This document shows, piece after piece, positions 1 to 5,900 of a DNA stretch of 7,420 nucleotides; position 1 is the stretch's first letter, and every line of letters begins with the position of its first letter. The DNA lies in the NCBI GenBank assembly GCA_030950975.1, contig JAUZQL010000351.1, forward strand, positions 1 to 7,420, given 5' to 3'. The notes below the pieces were generated by a model, which saw nothing but the letters and a program-made list of their open reading frames with translations, made no database searches and was not told the origin of the DNA. The DNA is from Mariprofundaceae bacterium (GTDB taxonomy: Bacteria > Pseudomonadota > Zetaproteobacteria > Mariprofundales > Mariprofundaceae). The position numbers were made by a program, and so were the translations under genes.

Positions 1-366
1 TAACGCAGCTATTTTATAACATTCTGCCAGTGTCGGATAATTAAAAACATGGCGGATTAAATCATCCACTGTGCCGTCTAAATTCATCACCATTTGCCCG
101 ATATGAACCAATTCACTAGCGGACTCGCCAACAATATGTACACCCAAAAGTTTACGGCTATGAGCATCGACAATAAGCTTCAACATACCATTGGAATCAC
201 CAATGATTTGCCCACGTGCTGTTTCACGGTAAGCACCAAAACCAGTCACATATTCAATGCTTTGCTCATCCAACTGTGTGGACGTATCACCCACCCATGC
301 AACTTCTGGAATCGTATAAATAGCCATTGGCAAGTGGCTGGATGTAATATCTTCATAATGAGACAT
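1..366 (-). CDS. Stand-alone SthA-type pyridine nucleotide-disulfide oxidoreductase dimerisation domain, 3' end beyond window
   Basis: The 122 visible residues align from memory with the C-terminal interface domain of soluble pyridine nucleotide transhydrogenase (SthA) and related dihydrolipoamide-dehydrogenase-fold flavoproteins. Landmarks are IYTIPEVAWVG near residue 17, TARGQI near 51, GMLKLIVD, LLGVHIVGESASELVHIGQ and the near-terminal FNYPTLAECYKIAAL, which resembles SthA FNYPTMAEAYRVAAL. In full-length proteins of about 465 residues this domain follows the FAD and NAD(P) domains. Here it starts with its own ATG at 366-364, a GGGAG Shine-Dalgarno 8 bases upstream, and an in-frame TAA at 372-370. 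The next thing upstream is the ftsY stop, so no flavin or nucleotide domain can precede it. By comparison with SthA only about ten residues should lie beyond the left edge, giving a protein of about 130 residues, unless something is fused there. It cannot be a complete oxidoreductase as seen. It could be a small partner protein, a circularly permuted protein, or a translated remnant. Family assignment is strong; function is unknown. Confidence 0.8.
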   Translation of the reverse strand, partial: MSHYEDITSSHLPMAIYTIPEVAWVGDTSTQLDEQSIEYVTGFGAYRETARGQIIGDSNGMLKLIVDAHSRKLLGVHIVGESASELVHIGQMVMNLDGTVDDLIRHVFNYPTLAECYKIAAL

Positions 367-374
367 CTTTTATG

Positions 375-379
375 CTCCC
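375..379 (-). promoter_or_regulatory. Ribosome binding site of the SthA-type domain gene
   Basis: GGGAG on the minus strand lies 8 bases before the ATG at 366-364, between the ftsY stop and this gene. With the in-frame TAA at 372-370 it fixes the start and argues that the short protein is translated on its own rather than being the tail of a longer frame. Confidence 0.6.
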
Positions 380-388
380 AGTTAGTTG

Positions 389-1294
389 TTATTCCTCCCT
401 GTCTTCAGGCAAATCAGGCAATAAGCCTGAAACAAATTCATTGGCATCAAAGGGCATCAAATCTTCCAAAGATTCACCCACGCCAATGTAACGTATCGGT
501 AAATCATAGGTATCACTTAATTGTAGCACAATGCCACCTTTAGCAGAGCCATCCAATTTAGTCACAATCAAACCTGTCGTGCCTGCGACTTCACGGAATT
601 TATCCACTTGCACCACTGCATTTTGACCTGTCCCACCATCCACCACATGCCAAACTTCATGCGGCGAACCTGCGAGCGCTTTTTCTATAACACGGCGAAC
701 CTTTGCCAGTTCGTTCATCAAACCTTTATCGGTTTGTACACGTCCTGCTGTATCAATAATCACAACATCATAGTGACGTGCCACGCCCCGTTGCACGGTA
801 TCAAAGGCAACTGCAGCAGGATCGGCACCATCATGTTGACGCACCATATCTGCGCCCGCACGTTCGACCCATACCGCCAATTGTTCCACAGCTGCGGCTC
901 GGAATGTATCACCTGCACCAATCAAGACGGATTTTCCTTGTTGTCGGTACATGGTGGCAAGTTTACCAATGGTGGTCGTTTTACCTGTGCCATTGACACC
1001 CACCACCAGCAATACAAAAGGCGGTTTATCAGCTTGAACGATGGCTTTGGGTTCAGAAAAGCTTTCCAACATGCCGTTTTTCAATGTTTCTAATAAATCT
1101 TTTTTACTTTTGCGTGTTTTTTCCACCAAACGTGTTGCCAATGCAGGGCCACAATCCGCCATAATCAAGGCATCTTCAACATCTTGCCACGTTTCTTCTG
1201 AATATGTTTTGGACGAATGTCCGGGAATCAATTGTGCCAAAGTATCGCGACTTCGACTCAAACCTTTTTTTAATCGTGAAAACAATGAACCCAT
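389..1294 (-). CDS. ftsY: Signal recognition particle receptor FtsY (SRP GTPase)
   Basis: FtsY is the membrane-associated receptor that docks the Ffh/4.5S RNA-ribosome complex at the SecYEG translocon and hydrolyses GTP together with Ffh. The 301-residue protein starts with a basic amphipathic helix (about 2-20, SLFSRLKKGLSRSRDTL) typical of membrane targeting, followed by the helical N domain (about 25-85). The G domain has the P-loop GVNGTGKT (99-106), the SRP-specific DTFRAAA (129-135), DTAGR (181-185), TGQNA (222-226), TKLDGSAKGG (245-254) and GVGE (271-274), ending with DLMPFDANEFVSGLL. It lacks the long acidic A domain of the E. coli protein, which is normal for short FtsY versions. The residue before GTGQNA is Gly (DGGTGQNA) where Ala is usual, probably a neutral change. 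The start is set by AGGAG (minus strand of 1304-1308), 9 bases before the ATG. The next gene downstream is the SthA-type domain rather than ftsE/ftsX. Identification is secure. Confidence 0.98.
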   Translation of the reverse strand: MGSLFSRLKKGLSRSRDTLAQLIPGHSSKTYSEETWQDVEDALIMADCGPALATRLVEKTRKSKKDLLETLKNGMLESFSEPKAIVQADKPPFVLLVVGVNGTGKTTTIGKLATMYRQQGKSVLIGAGDTFRAAAVEQLAVWVERAGADMVRQHDGADPAAVAFDTVQRGVARHYDVVIIDTAGRVQTDKGLMNELAKVRRVIEKALAGSPHEVWHVVDGGTGQNAVVQVDKFREVAGTTGLIVTKLDGSAKGGIVLQLSDTYDLPIRYIGVGESLEDLMPFDANEFVSGLLPDLPEDREE

Positions 1295-1329
1295 AACTCT
1301 TTTCTCCTAATCTATGCAAACAATCGCCT

Positions 1330-1357
1330 ATTGTGAAGGCATGCGTTCATTGGTCAA
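1330..1357 (-). promoter_or_regulatory. Candidate sigma-70 promoter for ftsY
   Basis: Reading the minus strand, TTGACC (1357-1352, five of six matches to TTGACA) is followed after 16 bases by CACAAT (1335-1330, four of six matches to TATAAT). It lies about 35 bases upstream of the ftsY start codon, leaving room for a short leader with the AGGAG site. It was found by eye only; a weak -10 and slightly short spacer limit confidence. Confidence 0.4.
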
Positions 1358-1411
1358 ATCAGCTCGATTCTCAGGTTCAATATGACTGGTAAACAATAAT
1401 GGCAAAGAATC

Positions 1412-1420
1412 TGCTAAGAT
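1412..1420 (+). promoter_or_regulatory. Candidate extended -10 element for the hemerythrin-GGDEF/GDH operon
   Basis: TGCTAAGAT has the TGn extension followed by TAAGAT, close to the TATAAT consensus. It sits 38 bases before the ATG at 1459. No convincing -35 lies 16-18 bases upstream, so it would depend on the extended -10 or on an activator. Confidence 0.3.
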
Positions 1421-1458
1421 AAATCTATATCGATGGTAAGGGATAGGGAGCCAAGCAT

Positions 1459-2928
1459 ATGATGCAAGAAGAAATTTTCCCTTGGAATACAAACTTCGAA
1501 ATAGGCATTGCCATGATTGATGAACAACATCAAAAGTTAGTTCATCTAGTCAATAAGGTTGCGAATCACTTTATCCTTTTTTCTGAACCAAATATGATTC
1601 ATGACGTGTTAAACGAACTCTCTGACTATACGATTTATCATTTTCAATCAGAAGAAAAAATTTGGGATGAATTTTTACCTGAAGAAAGTGAAACCATCCA
1701 ACACCAACATGCCCATCAAAATTTCATCGATCGCATTATGAATTTTCGAGAAAAAGATTTACTATCCAATGAAAAAATATCGCATGAATTGCTCACTTTT
1801 CTCACACACTGGTTATCGTTTCATATTTTGGATGAAGATCGATATATGGGCAATATTGTTCTTGCAATACAAGATGGAAACAATCTTGAGAAAGCTAAAG
1901 CTATTGCACAGCATAAAGCCAATCATTCAACCCAACTTCTTCTTTCAACTGTTTTGACTATGTATGACAGCTTATCATCAAAAACGTTGAAATTAATGCG
2001 TGAAATTAGCAAACGCAAGCAGGCTGAAGAACGTTCAAGGGTATTGCAAAGTGCCATTGATGCCAGTTTGGAAGGTATGTTTATTACCGATAATCACGGT
2101 ATGTTAATCGATGCGAACCCTGCATTTTGTAAGCATATTCATCGAACATGGAATCAACTATCGGCGTGTAATATTCGTCAACTAAGCCCCCCTATTTTTG
2201 AACAAAAAAGCATTGAAAAAGCTTGGCAGTACACAGATAAATATGGGCATTGGGCGGGTGAAATTCGTGCTACCAATTCACTCGGTATTCAAGAATCCTT
2301 TTGGTTGTCACTATCCTCACTGATGAATAAATATGGCATGATTACGCACTATTCAGGTGTCTTATCATCGGCAACTGCGCTGATTAAACAGAAGGATATG
2401 CTTGAAGTTGAAGTGAATTATGATGCTTTGACACGCTTACCCAATCGGCGGCTTTTTCATGAAAGACTCAAGCAAGCGATTTCCAGAGGTGAACGCAATT
2501 CAACCCCGTTTGCGGTTTGTTTTTTAGATTTAGATGGCTTTAAAGATGTCAATGATAGCTACGGGCATGATGTCGGTGATATCTTACTTTGCACTGTGTC
2601 TCGTCAAATTGAACAAGCTATTCGCAAAACAGATTCTGTTGCGCGTATCGGCGGTGATGAATTTGCTATTTTGTTGGAATCATTGAATGACAAGAGTGAT
2701 GTCACATCCATCCTTCAAAAAGTCCTTCAATCGATTCAAGAGCCTATCTTTATTGCTTCTCATCGTGTGAATATATCTGCAAGCATGGGGATTGCCATGT
2801 ACCCTGATGATAGTTCAATCCCTAAATGCCTACTCAAAAAGGCAGATCAAGCGATGTATATGGGCAAACACGCAGGTAAATCACGAATAATATATTATCA
2901 CCAAGAGGATATAATATGCGAAAAATAA
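1459..2928 (+). CDS. Bacteriohemerythrin-PAS-GGDEF diguanylate cyclase
   Basis: This 489-residue cytosolic protein (no signal peptide or membrane segment seen) should make c-di-GMP from two GTP under control of a di-iron sensor. The hemerythrin domain (about 8-135) shows all seven expected ligands: H24, H61, E65, H82, H86, H122 and D127, in the usual HxxxE, HxxxH and HxxxxD spacing. A helical linker (about 140-195, ending SKRKQAEERSR) leads to a PAS domain (about 196-310, beginning LQSAIDASLEGMFITD). The GGDEF domain (about 318-480) has FLDLDGFKDVND (355-366) with the metal-binding Asp357, GHDVGD (369-374) and an intact GGDEF (398-402). RKTD at 389-392 is correctly placed for the RxxD product-inhibition site. 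No EAL domain is present. Hemerythrin-diguanylate cyclases are known, for example in Vibrio cholerae, where the iron state alters activity; sensing of O2, NO or redox here is by analogy. Two ATGs are adjacent (1459 and 1462); AGGGAG at 1445-1450 suits either. The 3' end overlaps the next gene by 13 bases. Confidence 0.95.
   Translation: MMQEEIFPWNTNFEIGIAMIDEQHQKLVHLVNKVANHFILFSEPNMIHDVLNELSDYTIYHFQSEEKIWDEFLPEESETIQHQHAHQNFIDRIMNFREKDLLSNEKISHELLTFLTHWLSFHILDEDRYMGNIVLAIQDGNNLEKAKAIAQHKANHSTQLLLSTVLTMYDSLSSKTLKLMREISKRKQAEERSRVLQSAIDASLEGMFITDNHGMLIDANPAFCKHIHRTWNQLSACNIRQLSPPIFEQKSIEKAWQYTDKYGHWAGEIRATNSLGIQESFWLSLSSLMNKYGMITHYSGVLSSATALIKQKDMLEVEVNYDALTRLPNRRLFHERLKQAISRGERNSTPFAVCFLDLDGFKDVNDSYGHDVGDILLCTVSRQIEQAIRKTDSVARIGGDEFAILLESLNDKSDVTSILQKVLQSIQEPIFIASHRVNISASMGIAMYPDDSSIPKCLLKKADQAMYMGKHAGKSRIIYYHQEDIICEK
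2904..2909 (+). promoter_or_regulatory. Ribosome binding site of the glutamate dehydrogenase gene, inside the upstream coding region
   Basis: AGAGGA lies 6 bases before the ATG at 2916, within the last codons of the diguanylate cyclase gene. It supports 2916 as the start even though this makes the two genes overlap by 13 bases (2916-2928). The layout suggests translational coupling. Confidence 0.65.
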
Positions 2929-5900
2929 GACAGCAACTACTCACCTTGATTGAATCAGCTCGTCAGCAACATCAATTGCATATGCCGCCAGCACGATTAC
3001 AAGCGGCTTTGTTGCATCAAGCGATGCAACTTTTACCCACACCTCATTCGATTCAAGCTAAGAAAAATACGGCGGTTACAGCTCAAACATTAAGCCAACA
3101 TCATTTACATCGTCATCTTATTCTTGTTCGTTGCCCTGATCAGGCGTTTTATTTGGATGCCCTTAAAGGTTATTTAATCCAACACGATATTCAGCCCATC
3201 GCTCAGCAAACGATGGTCTTATCGTTGCAGTGTCGTGATGATGTTTGTGATGTTGAATTAAGACAGCCACAATCGCAAGATCCCAGTAACTTCATGTTTA
3301 TTGCACTGCATTTATCCACGACCTTAATGAAGGATTGCCAGCCTTTAACCGATGATATGCAAGCGGTTTTACATGCTGTTGAACTGTCGATTCAGGATTT
3401 TCCAAGAATGACAAAGCAACTTCAGAATATCACCGAAGCCCTGCATCATTCAGCACCTGATCATTCCGCTTTATTGCAGTGGATGAATGATGGACGTTAC
3501 CTGCTTTTTGGTATGCAAATCTTGCCTCTCGATTCATCTGATACAAAACCAATTCAGCGATGGGGCATGATGCGTCAACAACGAACACTTAACAAAATTA
3601 TTCCTGATATTGGAGAGCAACTTCAAGGCTTTGAAGATACATGTGAAGAAGGACTGAATTGGTTGCATTTAAATGCCATGCAGCACCATATTTATAGCAC
3701 AACCCGTGTTGAGTTGCTTCGGATTATCTGGAAAAACAAGCAAAATATCAGCATGGAATGTACACTAATTGGACACTTTTCACGCAGCGCACGGCATACG
3801 AATGCGAGTCACATCGTGGGTATAAGGAAGACTTGGCAAGACTTAAAACAGTTGCCCTTATTACAACAGTCTGCCTTTTATTTGCGTGAAATTCGAACCC
3901 TATTTGATCGTATGCCTAAAAGTATTTTATGTTCTGTACCTATTCAAGATTGGCTTATTCCCTTGCGCCAAACCGTCAATTTAACCGTGCCGACGCATAT
4001 GGTTGTGCAGCGTTTACGCCCAAAATATGGTGATATTAATTACCTATTTTTGGCGATGCATAGCCGTCGTTTTGGTCCTAATATTATGCATCATATATTA
4101 TCGACGCTCGCAGATATGAATCTGGTGGTTCACAACCATGATTCATTTGGTATTGGACCGTATCGTATTTTATTTATTTCCATTGAATCCAGTAGCACTT
4201 GGCCCAATATGGAGCATATCCAAGCGCAATTACAAGCCTGTATTATTTTTTGGAAAGATCATGCGCGTAGTCATTTACTTGAGCATGCTGATGGCTTGGA
4301 TGTTCCTCATGCTTTACAAGAAATTGAGCAAATACCAAGCCTTTATCAAGCCATTTTCTCACCTGAAACATTTTTAAAACATTACCAACTTCGCAGTCAT
4401 ATCCTGCAAGATGGCCGTGTTCACCTTTATATCGAAGCCAATCCAACGGGTATCGCTATTCAAATCCTATCCCATACCGCTATTCCGCTGGGATTATTGA
4501 TTGATCATATTCAAGCGTTTGGACTGACAGCCACGCAAGAAACGGATATTGATTTCGGTAGCCATGAACAAAGTATTCATATTAGTCGTATTCAATGTAT
4601 TGCCCCTGATTCTTTTTCCATCCATGACATAGCTCGCTTACAATATGCCTTGCAAGCGGTGTTGAACGATGAAGCCGATCATGATTTACTCAATGCTTTA
4701 ATTACCATTACAGATTTGGATATTCGTGCTATTGCTGTACTCATTAGCTTAAGAAATCATGTGGTACAATTGATGCCTGAAGCTGGTGTGTTATCGCTTT
4801 CGCAAGTGATGTTGCATTACCCTCAAGTCACAGCTTCTTTGTATCAGATGTTTGCTTCTCAACATGAGATAAACATGGATGAAGAAGCGATATCTCACGC
4901 ACAAGAAAGCTTTGATGTAGCCATGAATGAAGTTACACATTTAAGCGATGACCGTTGGTTTCATGCGCTTGCTAGTTTGATTCAAGCTTCTCTACGTAGC
5001 AATGCGTTTGTTCGTCAATTGGATGAACCGATGGCGATTAAATTTGATACAAGCTCACTTGATTTTGCCCCACGTCCACGCCCATTCCGTGAAATATTTG
5101 TGCATGGATTGCATGTAGAAGGGGTTCATTTGCGTGCTGGTCCTGTGGCTCGTGGTGGTATTCGATATTCGGATCGACCGCATGATTTTCGCACCGAAGT
5201 ATTGGAATTGATGAGTACACAAGTCGTCAAAAACGGACAAATTGTACCTACAGGTTCAAAAGGTGGTTTTGTCATTCGTGGTGGTGAAGGTGCTGCTTTT
5301 ATCCTTCAACAATATAAGGCTTTTATTCGTGCTTTATTGTGTTTGACCGACAATCTTGTTGAACAACAATTACAAGCCCCCAAAGGCATCCATGTTGCCT
5401 TAAACGATGTCAATGATCCTTATCTGGTTGTGGCAGCAGATAAAGGCACAGCGCGCTTTTCGGATGATGCCAATGATGAAGCGCAACGAGCGCATTATTG
5501 GTTGGATGATGCGTTTGCCAGTGGCGGACGCTATGGCTACGACCATAAAGTCTTTGGCATTACAGCACGTGGGGCATGGACGTGTGCAGCCCATCATTGT
5601 CATCAACTCAAGCAAGATGCTTATCAGGATGCACTTTCGATTGTCGGTATTGGTGATATGGGTGGGGATGTGTTTGGCAATGGCATGTTGATTAACCCCA
5701 ACATTCGCTTGTTAGCCGCCTTTAACCACCGTCATATTTTTCTCGATCCCAATCCGAATGTAGAACAAGCATTTGCCGAGCGGACACGTTTATTTCAAGA
5801 CGTATTGGGTTGGGATGCGTATCAAAAGGATGCCATCAGTAAGGGTGGTGGTGTATTTGAGCGCAATGCCAAAAGCATTCTAATCAGCCCAGAAGTTCAA

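Larger units (their letters stand above)
1295..1458. promoter_or_regulatory. Divergent intergenic region between ftsY and the hemerythrin-GGDEF gene
   Basis: These 164 bases separate two genes pointing away from each other, so they must hold at least the promoters or leaders of both arms. The ftsY Shine-Dalgarno lies at 1304-1308 (minus strand). AGGGAG at 1445-1450 lies 8 bases before the plus-strand ATG at 1459. No obvious dyad operator, stem-loop or terminator was found by eye. Confidence 0.7.

Noticed and set aside
94..543. Plus-strand open frame of 149 codons at the left end
   Set aside because: It lies antisense to the SthA-type domain and the end of ftsY, both with clear family motifs; its translation resembles nothing known and is rich in Cys/His as expected of a shadow frame.
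608..1310. Three plus-strand open frames (608-1093, 778-996, 1041-1310) opposite ftsY
   Set aside because: All are antisense to the conserved FtsY G and N domains and have no recognisable protein features.
1331..1359. Alternative plus-strand promoter TTGTGA, 17 bases, TCAAAT
   Set aside because: Both hexamers match consensus at only four of six positions, and the pair lies about 100 bases from the start codon on the strand opposite the better ftsY candidate; likely chance.
1769..1957. Small plus-strand frame inside the hemerythrin-GGDEF gene
   Set aside because: It overlaps the hemerythrin helices and linker in another frame; no separate ribosome site of note.
4138..5691. Several short open frames on both strands between 4138 and 5691
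   Set aside because: All lie within the continuous glutamate dehydrogenase frame, whose conserved motifs are read in its own frame through this whole stretch.
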